From Ypsolopha sequella (Eukaryota; Arthropoda; Insecta; Lepidoptera; Ypsolophidae): a stretch of DNA of 64,000 nt. Both the position numbers and the translations under genes were made by a program. The notes under the pieces were generated by a model that was not told the DNA's origin, did no database searches, and worked only from the letters and a program-made list of their open reading frames with translations. The DNA is taken from positions 62,001 through 126,000 of the forward strand of contig CAKOHE010000018.1 of NCBI GenBank assembly GCA_934047225.1. Direction: 5' to 3'. How positions within the stretch are numbered: the stretch's first letter is position 1; every line of letters starts with the position of its first letter. Shown piece after piece: positions 42,414-52,579 of this stretch.

Positions 42414-42669
42414 CTGTGGGTAGTTGAAAGTTTTGTCTAAGAATTCTCATAGCTTAATTCCTAAAAGATATTTTTTTTTTCAGAGGCGTTTTAGATCATA
42501 GTTTTCATTATTATGGTATATAATTTGATAATTATTTTTTATGACTTTTTAAAGAATTTTTAGATGACGCCAATTGGGGCATTTTAGACAAAAATATTAC
42601 AAAAAGGGGTAGTATTTAAACAAGCGAATATAAATTCAAATTTAAAGTGTCAAAAATACTGAATATAGC

Positions 42670-43050
42670 GTTGTAAAAAACTAAGAGGGCGAAAGACTGC
42701 GGGCGAATAAAAATGTTGAATGAAAACGGCGACTTGAAAAAACAAATTTGAGTTGAGTTGAATAATTCTCAGGCGAACAATTTTCTAATTTAGTGACAAT
42801 TTAATTTTAAGTAATAAAACTAGGGACGTCGCCTCGCTCCGCTCCGCTCCGCTCCGCTTCGCTCGACTCCTTTTTTATCTTACATGTGAACATAACACGC
42901 TCCTCCTCGCTTCGCTCGTCGTCGCATCTATTTTTTAATGTTTGGTGAAGTACTTTCGATTTCATACTTTAAATTCGCCCACGCAGTATTTTTAGTCGCA
43001 CGCTTTGGTTTTTATTCCGGACACTTTTTATTCGCCCGATTAATAATTTC
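42670..43050. repeat. Repeat block with (CGCTC)n microsatellite
   Basis: Contains 'CGCTCCGCTCCGCTCCGC' (about 42835-42865) and a second 'CTTCGCTCGTCGTCG' near 42910, bracketed by inverse motifs 'GCGGGCGAATAAAAA' (about 42700) and 'TTTTTATTCGCCCG' (about 43026). Non-coding. Confidence 0.55.
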
Positions 43051-43410
43051 ACATAAAAAAGTGGTCTGTCTCTGTCTGTCTACTCATCTGTCATCCATCT
43101 GTCAAATCAGTCTGAAGCAAGTTATTATAAATTTATCTTGATAGCAAAGGACACATTTCTAAACAGCCTTTTATCAAGTGACGTCACACGAAGGCAAATG
43201 GAAGTTGCAGATTTTTCATGAAAATATTCATCATCATGAGGGTTAAGAGCACAAGTTCTAAAATACGGCTTATTAAACCAAATCTCGAAATCGTTTCCGA
43301 AATCTAAGCGAATTATGAACTCATGAGTCTGTAAGAAAATTTCGCCAATTTCATAGGTAAGCACCAATGAGGTTTTATTAGTGTAATACAAGTTCATTAT
43401 TAGTGTTTTA
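43040..43410 (+). repeat. Interspersed repeat, longest copy of the 16.4/40.7 kb family
   Basis: It runs from 'AAAAAAGTGGTCTGTCTCTG' through 'CATCTGTCATCCATCTGTCA', 'AAGTGACGTCACACGAAGG' and 'CATAGGTAAGCACCAATGAG'. Minus-strand ORF 43125-43472 overlaps it and is not supported as a gene. Confidence 0.65.
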
Positions 43411-43544
43411 ATGTTTATTAGTGTAATACATAATTGTTGTGTTTGTTGGTTTGTCTTCCTTTCACGCAGCAACCGAGCAACGGATTGACGTGATTTTTTG
43501 CATAGAAATAGTTTTTATACTACACCTGCTCGGAAAGTACCTTC

Positions 43545-44290
43545 TTTCTTTGTTGAAAACAATGCAGAAAGTACGTCATTACTGTCATACAAATATGCGG
43601 GCGGCAAAAGTGTATGAAAATTCATTGTTAACGTGCTTGAGCGGGCAGAAAAAGTATATGCAAATCCATTGTTAACGTGCTTTTTTTTTTTTTTAAATAA
43701 CATAAAGAATGAGCAAGTGGCCAAGTGGCCAGTATTATTTTGCGAACTCGTACATAAAACTCGAAAAATGATACTGGCCACTTGCTTTTCCTGCACATAA
43801 TAAAAAATAAGAAGGAAATAAAAGGTTGGAAAAAAGGCGCGAAGACGTGATGGCGTCGTTTTTTTGTTTTATTGAAAAAATATTGCATTTTGGGTGTTTT
43901 GATCAACAATAGTGATAGGATATTGTGAATTAAAATCGCCGTAACCTGTGTAGTGTGTTGTTCAATGGAACAAAAGTGCGGGCTGTGCCTTTTCGTGTGT
44001 TTTTTCTAACCCTGTTGTATTTGCGTTACAAGGCTATCATTATAGCGGAAACGACAGGACAGTGACTTAGACAGGACAGACCTTTCAGATGATCCTCAAC
44101 AGAAGAGGATAGTGCATATAAACATAAAAAACTATAACGTCAAACATGGCTGTATGGGCTAAGATCCCTTTGCCTTTCCACTTAGTGGGAAAATGAAAAA
44201 AAGAAGTGACAATCGCACGCGAGTCAGTCGGTTTCTTTTATTGTATCTTGATTAAAAGTAAAATGATACTATTTCCTCGCAGGTGTAGTA
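43545..44290. other. Intron sequence with small repeats
   Basis: 'CATTGTTAACGTGC' occurs twice (about 43623 and 43667). An inverted pair 'GCAAGTGGCCAAGTGGCC' / 'GGCCACTTGC' spans 43713-43785. No gene supported. Confidence 0.5.
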
Positions 44291-44355
44291 TAAAGCACTA
44301 TGTATCACTCGGGAGAAAGTGCGATTCCCCTTTCTTCCCTCGGTGAACAATGTAC
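44291..44355. repeat. Flanking direct repeat of LTR element, left copy
   Basis: The 61-65 bp block from 'TAAAGCACTATGTATCACTC' to 'GAACAATGTAC' is present again at 50870-50934 immediately outside the other LTR, with no differences seen. Confidence 0.9.
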
Positions 44356-44838
44356 TGTGATGCGCACCGTGTACTCGGGACCTTATGGGGATATTTTTTA
44401 ATCACACCACTTTATTTTTCAGTTTATCTTTTTATATTATTCTCTTTTTTTCACTTCACATAGCCTATTTATCATGCATATATTAAGGGAGGGGAGCTCC
44501 AATTTTGGTAGAGCACTCGCTTCTTATATTTCTTCAATAATTTACGGATGGAGAAGCACATCCGCACTAATCGGACTCTCTGAGGAATCTTTCTATATGG
44601 AGAACTACGTCCGCACTAATCGGACTCTCTGAGGTATCTTGCTCGTGTTTTGTCTGAAAGATCTTTTATACTCGATCTGTATTTATTTTTGGAAAACACG
44701 AAATAATTCAGTCAATGCGACGTATGTCGATCCATAAAGGTTATCGATTGCCAACTAAACACGAACAAATAGTCCTTTAACTTACCTATAAAACCTAGCC
44801 TTACCTAAACCTAACATATTGCCTAGCTATATGTTACA
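44356..44838 (-). repeat. 3' LTR (complete, 483 bp)
   Basis: On the plus strand it starts 'TGTGATGCGCACCG' and ends 'TATATGTTACA', so in element orientation it is TGTAACA...CATCACA with normal TG/CA ends. It contains two 'CCGCACTAATCGGACTCTC' repeats (about 44562, 44609). Confidence 0.9.
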
Positions 44839-44850
44839 TCTCCCCCCCTT
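44839..44850 (-). other. Polypurine tract
   Basis: In element orientation 'AAGGGGGGGAGA' lies directly upstream of the 3' LTR 'TGTAACA', the expected plus-strand priming site. Confidence 0.8.
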
Positions 44851-46141
44851 AATGAGAAAAATTTTGTTTGTAATATACAAACAAAATTTTACTTTACAAA
44901 ATTACCTAACTACCTACAAGTGCAGGGACATTACAATGGGTGGATGGCCTTCACTGCAGGCAGATACCTTAAAATCTTAAGTTAGAGTCAAAACTCAAAG
45001 TAAAGATTACAAAGTAGCTTAGCCGACCAAAACCTGCTGAAAAGATCGACCCATCCAGTCTAGCCTCTCTAAAGTCCAAAGCTACCTCAAATAAACAAAG
45101 ATTAAGTTCATTCAGATAATGAACCAACGTTTGACTTTAGTGTTGAAGTCTTGGTAAATCTCATAACCTATCTCTGCTTTTATACAATTCAAAATAATAA
45201 ATTATTAGTAATATGAAATGAGAATTTAATCCATCATGAGGACAATTAATATCGCTAAGAATAGCTAATGTTCTTCCTTCCAAGCAAAAAAAAAATCTTT
45301 CGACACAAAGATGGTAATAATTATTTTTTTGAAATTATTTCTAAGTTGAAAATTAAAATCAACAATTATTATGAGATGTCATCATCAATTTGTTATTAAC
45401 TTCTCATTTATACAAAGCAAAGTTTTTGTTTCTAGAGGAGTCTTAACACGAAACTGCTGCTTCTTAGCTTTTGCGAGTCTCAAGTGTCCATTTACTTAAG
45501 CAAAATTTAAATTTTATAAGAAAATCCCTATTTGGTTGAAGTGACCTAGAATGTGAGGGTGTATATCAAATCGATATACCTCGCGAATGGAAATTATTTC
45601 CTTAAAGCGAGTTCTCACAGAGCAGCCAGTCTTCCTATTGATCCTTAAATCCTTCAAATTCAAATTCAAATTCAAATAGTTTATTTTGCAAAGCAGGTAT
45701 AGATATATACACTTTTTACACGTCAAATTTAATCTAATAAAGAAAATATATGTAATAAAATAATAAATGTACATGAACTAAATTACTAATTAACTTAAGT
45801 AAATAAATAAAGATATTTCACCTATAGCTTTGTGACCCGCTCTTATATCTGTAAAGCTCCTCTGGAAATAGCCTATAACTATCACTTTGACGAAACATAC
45901 AATAAAATATAAAATTTATTGTTACCTTCTTTGATGACATCTCGCCTTAAATTTGTTACTATATTTATCAATACATCATTTAATTATAAAGTCTTCATGC
46001 CTCTTTATCCTCGCAGTATCGTCACATGTAACAAATTATACATCTATTACTATACAATACAGTAGTCATATAATAATGAAACTAATTTATATACATGACA
46101 TGTTGTCTTTTTACAAATAAAATAGATAATTATATAAACAA
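44851..46141. other. Non-coding 3' region of LTR element
   Basis: 1.3 kb between the pol stop and the purine tract with no supported ORF. A non-LTR tail of the 10911/14640 family ('CAAATTCAAATTCAAATAG') is inserted at about 45655-45785. Confidence 0.6.
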
Positions 46142-47122
46142 TTAAACTCGTGAATGAAAGGGTTTCAATCTATTTACATGCACAATGTCTCTATATCTAT
46201 TTGTACCTATTTTCTTTATTACATAATTCGTATCAGAGACCCTTCTGACAATCTGGAATGGACCCTTATATAATCGACGTAATTTTGTACTTATTCCAGT
46301 TAATCTATTGGGCACATAGATCATAACTAATTGATCATGTTGAAAATTTATTTGTTTGGCTTTCTTATCATATTGCCTTTTTTGATAAAGTTGAGCCTTC
46401 CGTATATTGAGCAGAGCTTTTTGATGAAGCGCATTTACACTATCCATCCTATCTGCCAAATTATTTGAAAAATTATTATCATTTATATTCAAGTCCAAAT
46501 CAAACTGAAGTTGGGGTTCCCGTGCGAACATGAGTGTATAAGGTGATATTCTAGTTGATGATTGTTTACTAGTATTGTAAGCGTAACACACCAATGGATC
46601 AATACAGATTTTATCAAATAACCCGTTGACGCTCACAGGCTGTAAATGAGTTATAGCAGTATTAACCTTTTTCCTTTCTTGGCCTACCAAGCAATTCTTT
46701 ACATATTTCTCGGCTTCTTTTTTCGCATTTTTCATATAAAACCTATTTTTAAATTTTTCCAAGGTTTTCGTCAATCCTTGTTTTGCAGAGGTTTGATATG
46801 GTGCCTTATGCACGTTAATAGTATCATTTAATTGTATCTTGATATCGCCTATGCTACGTTTTTCTATTTTATCAGGACATCCTACTTTTTTATCAGATAT
46901 TAGATCTTGATTGACATCAAGCTTGACAAGTTGGCTTTCATCCGATTTATGGTCAATAATGTTATTACACAAATAGTTTTCATTCTTTTCGATGAGGTTA
47001 CAAAAGTATAGATAGTCACTTTTCGACAAGTGTGAACTTTTTTCTGTCTCCGACCTATTTTCAACAATGGAGATCGAATTTGATACAAAATCTATGCTTT
47101 CTAAAGACTTCGTATCTACCAT
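46142..47122 (-). pseudogene. pol remnant: RT N-terminus fused to integrase fragments
   Basis: In element order the frame gives a spacer after protease, an RT N-terminal motif ('DIKIQLNDT', 'KAPYQTSAKQ'), then directly a degenerate integrase zinc-binding region ('EAEKYVKNCLVGQERKK', second Cys replaced by Gly) and 'LQPVSVNGLFDKI'. It then jumps to the integrase C-terminal part ('SPYTLMFAREPQ', 'LRRLYKGPFQIVRRV', 'HVNRLKPFH'). The RT palm with YxDD, RNase H and the DDE core are all missing, yet no stop interrupts the frame. Codons upstream of 47122 in this ORF come from the inserted P-like element. It cannot be autonomous. Confidence 0.85.
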
Positions 47123-47124
47123 GG
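47117..47124. repeat. 8-bp target duplication of P-like element, left
   Basis: 'TACCATGG', repeated at 49062-49069. The reading frame of the LTR element is continuous across one copy. Confidence 0.9.
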
Positions 47125-49061
47125 CCGAATAAAACATGGTCTGTTCCTTTGGTTTCCATTCCAAAACATAAGCTTGCTACAATTTGAATCCTGACAACAG
47201 GATAGCATATAAAATTTTGTATGAGTGCGAATGAATGACACGAGAGCTCGTACGGCGACACTGATATTTTTAAATATTTGGAACGCACCAGCCCTTGGTG
47301 ACGTCATCTTACGTGCTTGCCATTTTATGTCATTATTTCATGATAAGGAAAATAGTTTTAAGTTATTTTGTTTACAAAAAGGTTTATACTATTCATAACA
47401 TTGATGAGTATTTTTGTTGTTGAAATTAAACTTAAACAAATTTAATTTTGATTTTTTGCTTATCTTTATGATCAGATTTGCAGAAGTTGTGTGAAACGTT
47501 TGGGTAAAAATAAGCGTATAATACTGGCAATATCTAATGGCATTTTTTCCATTTGTTGTCATCCTTGTTGCACGAGAGTGAATTTAATAGTTTGTTTTCA
47601 CTCTACACAGAGATTCCCAAAGGTTGAAGCGCGTTTCCCAGTTGCAGATGAGCTGATTATTAAATGATAAATTGATAATCTCATCAAGCAATAATGGGCG
47701 GTTGTGCGATCCGTAATTGTAAAAATCGCTCTGAAAAAGGCGGAATAATTAGACTTTTTACTTTTCCCAAAAATAAATTGATGGCTCAAGAGTGGCTTCG
47801 CTATTGTGGCCCAAAAGCCAGCATCAGAAATTGTAAGTCCTACTTACCCCATTTATCCAATATAATTGTATATATACTTGCATCGTTTCCTATTTACAAG
47901 GATTTTTACAATATTTACAGTACATAGAAGGTATTTCGGGGCGCGAAAAATCAATCTGTTATGTTTCTAGATCTCATATTTGTGAAAAAATGTTCTATTT
48001 TGCGAGTTTCCACGAGCAAATTGGCTGTAATTGTACAAGTTTGAAAGGATGATGCAACTCTTCCCTTGGCGTTTGGTCCAAAACTTGAAAACCTTTTATC
48101 CACGAATGAAACCTATGCCAATCCATAGATCAGCAGTAGCAACTTTTAGCACGACACCAAAAAAATCTAAGAAGGGAAAACAGATATGGTGATAAGAATG
48201 TAAAAAAATATAATGTGTTTTTTTCTTATTCATGATATTTCATGGCTGCGTTTCTGTTTATTATGCGTTTAATCACTTCTTTCGAGTTGCAACTATTTTT
48301 TTTAACCGAGACGTAAGATTGGCATATGGTATCACATTTTTTTTACGCATTAATAAATAATGGTTTCTTTCCAACATTATTTTTCGACATGTAAAATTTT
48401 TTTATTTTTTTTGGTCGACTTCTTTTTCTGGATATCCTTCGAAAAAATTACATGAATAATTAAAATTTTTTGGGGATGATTTCTAGGCAAAAGACCAGAT
48501 AAAATAATAATAAAAAATTCCTCATGAATTTATCAATTCCGTGCTCTCTCACGTTCATGTATTTTTTTTGCTGCATTTTTTTTCGTAGTAATTATTTTGG
48601 TCTATGTGTGGTATTTATTCTAAAAAAAGTAAGTTATAGTGACAAATTTTATGTAATATTTATATGAAGCTCTAAGATCACGTTAAATTTCGTTACGTGC
48701 AGAAGTTAGTGTGGTGTTTTCCATACGCTTTATTTATTACTTTGAATGGCGAATTTTCACTAGTATTTTCTTTCACAGCGAGAGTGTGTTCAATTCATTT
48801 TGCGACTTCTGACTACATAAAGCCATTAAGGGACATTTTATTGAATACTTCCCACTTTAGCCGCCACACCCATCCCTCTGCAGCTGAAAAGTTAAAATCC
48901 ACATGCATTCCTAGTAATTTATTTCTAAGGACATAAAAATTTCCACGATTCCCGAATTTTAAAGTTTGAGAACCGTCGATAGCGTGATGACGTACTCAAG
49001 TTCCCCCATTTTGGAACACAAAACCTCCACACATCACCAAGGAACATACCTTGTTTTATTA
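47125..49061 (+). mobile_element. P-superfamily non-autonomous transposon encoding a THAP protein
   Basis: A 1937-bp insertion in the gag-pol frame with 8-bp duplication 'TACCATGG'. The inverted ends are 'GAATAAAACATGGTCTGTTCC' from 47127 and, inverted from 49061, 'TAATAAAACAAGGTATGTTCC' (three mismatches). It holds a two-exon THAP gene but no RNase-H-like transposase domain. P elements and hAT elements both give 8-bp duplications; the THAP domain favours P. Confidence 0.88.
47694..48936 (+). CDS. THAP-domain-only protein, 98 aa, two exons
   Basis: Exon 1 (47694-47832) encodes 'MGGCAIRNCKNRSEK' to 'PKASIRN', donor 'GTAAGT'. Exon 2 (48779-48936), acceptor 'TTTCTTTCACAG', resumes in phase 1 with 'RVCSIHFATSDYIKPL' and ends 'CIPSNLFLRT' and a stop. 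The zinc ligands are C4, C9, C50 and H53. The invariant Trp ('QEWLRY'), the 'FP' and an AVPTIF-like 'CIPSNLF' are present, so the DNA-binding domain is complete. The catalytic part of a P transposase is absent. Truncated P products such as KP act as repressors in Drosophila; a similar role here is inference. The 946-bp intron has no coding content. Confidence 0.8.
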
Positions 49062-50210
49062 TACCATGGTATCTACAAACTTGGCATGACATTTATTGTC
49101 AAATTCTATGAAATTTTCACCAAAGTTCATGACGGCATGAAATTTTTGGAAAAAATCTTGACCTAAAATAATATCTTGTTGTATGCCATCAATCACGACG
49201 AATGAATGATTAAACAGAACAGAATCTATCACTAAATTTAGGTTCACTTTCCCTTTAGTGTCCAACATAACACCATTGACAGCTCTTATGAAGAAATCCT
49301 CGCCTTCGGTGATTCCTTTACCCAACGAAAAAGCTAGGCGTTGAGACACGCAGCTGACTGATGCACCACTATCGCACAATGCGTAATTCACTGAGTTATT
49401 GATATTATTTACACTGACCTTAATGAACGGTTCATGGTGAAGACTCGTGGGCTTCACATTTTGATTTTTGGGGATTTCTTCATAATTTGCGGACGAAACC
49501 GATGCTTCCTTTCGTTCATTGGTATTTAGATTAGCCTCCTGTCTTCTTGGATATCTTAAAAAATATGGGGAGGCATTAGTACATGGAGACCGCTGTTGCA
49601 CGTTTTGAGGGACAAATTGTTGTTGCGGTCTGAAATTATTTCCCCCCTGGTGAAATTCTTGTCGCTGAGGACGAACATTAAGAGGAGGTGTCTGATACAC
49701 ATTAGGCACGATTCTTTCTAGTTTAATGGGGAGATTGAGTGATTGCGGTTCATTATTTTCATTATATATCTTTTTTAATTGTAATAGGGCTTTCTTTAAA
49801 TCATTTTTAGTGTTGAAGACACTCGTGGCTAATTTCATTTTTTCCCCATTATTAATTGATTTTAGGAATCTTTCGATGAAGATCCCTTCGTCAGTCAGTT
49901 TTGCCTTATCGGCCACTTCGCTCAAGCTGTAAAAATACGTAAGAAGGTCTTCTTGCCCTTGATTTTTGCTGAAAAAAATTTCTAAATAGTTAATGGTGGG
50001 AGGGAACTCTGCTTTGAGCTCTTTCATTAAATCATCGTACGATTTCTCGTCCGTGAATTTTTGTCGGAAGAATGATAATGCTGGACCGATGAGGTAGCTT
50101 CCCAAAGCTACTTTTTTCTCGTCGTCTGACCATTTTTTTATGACAGCCAGGCTCTTGAATTGGAATTCAAATTCCGTTATGTCGGTGGAGAGGCCATCAA
50201 AGCGCTCCAT
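49059..50210 (-). CDS. Gag plus aspartic protease of LTR element
   Basis: A 383-codon frame starting 'MERFDGLSTDITEFEFQF'. Residues 1-160 form a helical capsid-like region ('ALSFFRQKFTDEKSYDDLMK', 'LLTYFYSLSEVADKA'). Residues 170-250 are Gln/Pro/Asn-rich. The protease follows from about 265, with the catalytic 'CDSGASVS' near 278 and 'DIILGQDFF' near 345. No CCHC knuckle is visible. The last codons and the stop come from the P-like insertion; before that event the frame ran on into pol. Confidence 0.88.
   Translation of the reverse strand: MERFDGLSTDITEFEFQFKSLAVIKKWSDDEKKVALGSYLIGPALSFFRQKFTDEKSYDDLMKELKAEFPPTINYLEIFFSKNQGQEDLLTYFYSLSEVADKAKLTDEGIFIERFLKSINNGEKMKLATSVFNTKNDLKKALLQLKKIYNENNEPQSLNLPIKLERIVPNVYQTPPLNVRPQRQEFHQGGNNFRPQQQFVPQNVQQRSPCTNASPYFLRYPRRQEANLNTNERKEASVSSANYEEIPKNQNVKPTSLHHEPFIKVSVNNINNSVNYALCDSGASVSCVSQRLAFSLGKGITEGEDFFIRAVNGVMLDTKGKVNLNLVIDSVLFNHSFVVIDGIQQDIILGQDFFQKFHAVMNFGENFIEFDNKCHAKFVDTMV
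49062..49069. repeat. 8-bp target duplication of P-like element, right
   Basis: 'TACCATGG', matching 47117-47124. Confidence 0.9.
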
Positions 50211-50401
50211 CTTTCACTTTATTAAATAAATATGCAAAAACTTTGCTTTTATTTGGTATCCACGCCACAAGTTTGTGGAAAATCGTCTCTTTGACAACCG
50301 GCAGGATACACTTCCTTTGCACCCGGCAGGATAGGTATATCGCTCTTCTCGCGCTATACTTGTTATTACACCGCTCTTCCAGCAATGTCAATTATTAATT
50401 A

Positions 50402-50419
50402 CCCGGCGCCTCCGCCAAT
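50402..50419 (-). other. Primer binding site candidate
   Basis: In element orientation 'TGGCGGAGGCGCCGGGT' starts within two bases of the 5' LTR end. It would pair with a tRNA ending ...GCGCCTCCGCCA. The tRNA species is not assigned. Confidence 0.6.
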
Positions 50420-50872
50420 TGTGATGCGCACCGTCTACTCGGGACCTTATGGGGATATTTTTTAATCACACCACTTTATTTTTCAGTTTATCTTTTTATA
50501 TTATTCTCTTTTTTCCACTTCACATAGCCTATTTATCATGCATATATTAAGGGAGGGGAGCTCCAATTTTGGTAGAGCACTCGCTTCTTATATTTCTTCA
50601 ATAATTTACGGATGGAGAAGCACATCCGCACTAATCGGACTCTCTGAGGAATCTTTCTATATGGAGAACTACGTCCGCACTAATCGGACTCTCTGAGGTA
50701 TCTTGCTCGTGTTTTGTCTGAAAGATCGTTTATACTCGATCTGTATTTATTTTTGGAAAACACGAAATAATTCAGTCAATGCGACGTATGTCGATCCATA
50801 AAGGTTATCGATTGCCAACTAAACACGAACAAATAGTCCTTTAACCTACCTATAAAACCTAGCCTTACCTAA
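50420..50872 (-). repeat. 5' LTR, lacking its outermost 29 bp
   Basis: It matches 44356-44809 with about four substitutions. The outer end, which should read TGTAACATATAGC..., is absent, and the LTR joins the flank at a shared 'TAAA'. Confidence 0.88.
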
Positions 50873-50934
50873 AGCACTATGTATCACTCGGGAGAAAGTG
50901 CGATTCCCCTTTCTTCCCTCGGTGAACAATGTAC
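50870..50934. repeat. Flanking direct repeat of LTR element, right copy
   Basis: Matches 44291-44355. Four bases of overlap with the truncated LTR end suggest microhomology at the junction. Confidence 0.9.
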
Positions 50935-51048
50935 TATTATTTTAGGGACACATTTTTGTAACGCGTTCCGTCGCATCCACCTTAATGCAAAATAATTTAC
51001 GGTTGATAAGGTTCGCATGAAAACAATGTAATCTTTCAGAACAGATAC

Positions 51049-51184
51049 CTTGTGCAGGAAGGTGGCATGCAGCGGCGGCAGGTCGAGCTACTCGCGGCAG
51101 CTCTGCAGCAGCGTGCGCCGCATGTTGATGAGGATCATGTCCACCACCTTGTTGCCGTTCTCTGCTAGACTATCCACGCGCGCG
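51049..51184 (-). CDS. Host gene 2, upstream exon with in-frame stop
   Basis: The 136-bp exon has acceptor 'TATCTGTTACAG' and donor 'GTATCT', and is GC-rich. It encodes 'ARVDSLAENGNKVVDMILIN', 'MRRTLLQSCRE', then TAG (51088-51090), then 'LDLPPLHATFLHK' in the same frame. It leaves in phase 0, matching the exon at 42253-42413. 'GNKVVDMILINMRRTL' resembles the N-terminal helix of Grp7-allergen-like proteins. The stop may be a real null allele, a sequencing error or sign of a pseudogene. Earlier exons are not identified. Confidence 0.65.
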
Positions 51185-51535
51185 CTGTAACAGATATCAC
51201 ACACAATAATAATAAAGTCAAGATAAGTACAGCCGTTAACTAGCACAAATACAGGCATTACCTCTACATCGGGATTTTGGATACAGTTATCTAGTACCCA
51301 CAATCTTGTTTCAAAAAATTTTATATAGTCTTGAACGGTTTATTATTATGTAATTAATGTTAAATAAAAGACAGATGAAAATAAACCACAATATATTTTC
51401 AACGAAATATTACAAAATGTGTTCGTATTAATTTGCCCTACAAACGACGTCTGCTGCTCAAACGGACTTATTCGAGGAAGTTAGCTACAGTTCAGATCAG
51501 CTGATGGTGAACTTTACTGTAGAGTTACTAACGAT

Positions 51536-51697
51536 ATGGCAGTGACTGTGGAGGCCAACTCTCTCAGCGGTCTCAAGAAGGAGGTAGACGAAGTGTTATT
51601 TCGGGAGCGACGGAAACGCCCGATCAGTTTGCGCGCCAGTTATCTCTCGTTTGATGACAACTCTGGCTCTTCAGGTGGCCTGAAATTTGAATTGTGA
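51536..51697 (+). CDS. Candidate short ORF or first exon (53 codons)
   Basis: A GC-rich frame with good initiation context ('ACGATATGG') encodes 'MAVTVEANSLSGLKKEVDEV', 'LFRERRKRPISLRASY', 'LSFDDNSGSSG'. A possible donor 'CAG|GTGGCC' follows 'SGSS'. If unspliced it ends at TGA 51695-51697. Composition is like the host exons and unlike the surrounding sequence. Family unknown. It is divergent from host gene 2. Confidence 0.45.
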   Translation: MAVTVEANSLSGLKKEVDEVLFRERRKRPISLRASYLSFDDNSGSSGGLKFEL

Positions 51698-52289
51698 ACT
51701 TGCATTTTATGTTGCGGTATGTACAGCTTGGCAAAAAAGAGTCTGACGTGGTGACAGGTGCAACCAATTATTTTGATTGACGACAACACCTACGTAACTG
51801 TCGACTACTGTCAAGATAGTCTATGTGCTTGTGTGTCATTCGTTCGATGCGACTAAGAAATATTGATCCGCAAAAAGTTTGCTTTTAGTGTTATGTAATT
51901 TTATTGTTTTATTAATGTATTAATTTATATGAATTACCTAGTTTGGTTGTCACTGATTTTCAGTGAATCAATTTTGAACGGATTTAACACTCGTTTTATT
52001 TGATTTTTACAAAAAGCCAACGTTTCAAAATGGAGTGGTGAACGGAGTGTGAAATCCGTTCAAAATTGTTTCATGTATAGTGCTCATGAAAACTTAAGAA
52101 AATAATATTATGAATTCTCCAAAGTCAATATTGCTATCGTTTGATTCAAAATCTTGAGTGAAACAAGATTAGGAAACCCCGACGTTGTTAACGAACATAC
52201 AGACATGCTGCATACATGACTTTGAAAGTGTCTGCTTTGTCTGATAAAATAAAGTATCAAAATCATTAATTCTCACTATGGGGTGGTCA

Positions 52290-52570
52290 TATATTATGTA
52301 AGGTAGGCGCGCCCTCATTTATTCCACACTCTATTTTGCCAAGCTGTATGGTTAATTTTAGACACAGCAAGCCGGGGTTTGGTTTTTGGTTGTTACCACA
52401 ACTGCCGTGGCGTGGAAGCGCAGAAAACTAAAAGAGGCAAGAGCCGTTTTTCAGAATTTCGTACGCAAAATGTGCCAAACGGGACCCTAATACTAAGCCT
52501 CCGTCTGTCTGTCTGTCTGCCCGGACGGCAAAAACAAAAAAAAAAAAACCCCGTGTTGGTCCTCATACAA
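52290..52570. repeat. Interspersed repeat fragment with (GTCT)n
   Basis: Contains 'GGGACCCTAATACTAAGCCT' followed by 'GTCTGTCTGTCTGTCTG', a motif found in many lepidopteran repeats. No coding content supported. Confidence 0.5.
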
Positions 52571-52579
52571 AACCTCAAA

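Larger units (their letters stand above)
44356..50872 (-). mobile_element. Ty3/gypsy-like LTR retrotransposon, internally deleted, with P-like insertion
   Basis: The element reads right to left: 5' LTR (50420-50872), primer site, one gag-pol frame, purine tract, 3' LTR (44356-44838). LTR identity is about 99% by eye. The gag-protease part is present. The RT/RNase H core and the integrase catalytic core are deleted while the frame stays open. The pol frame is interrupted by a 1.94 kb P-superfamily element (47125-49061). No env-like ORF is seen. It lies in an intron of host gene 2 in the same orientation. Confidence 0.9.

Noticed and set aside
43125..43909. Three minus-strand ORFs of 93-115 codons
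   Set aside because: They lie in interspersed repeats and homopolymer runs and show no protein features.
46900..47307. Several minus-strand ORFs around the pol start
   Set aside because: They overlap the P-like element boundary or are other-frame shadows of the pol remnant. The first 14 codons of the 340-codon ORF are transposon sequence, so I start the pol remnant at 47122.
38229..51184. Naming host gene 2 as a Grp7-allergen/Takeout protein
   Set aside because: Only a loose pattern match; kept as a possibility in the entries and not as a gene name.
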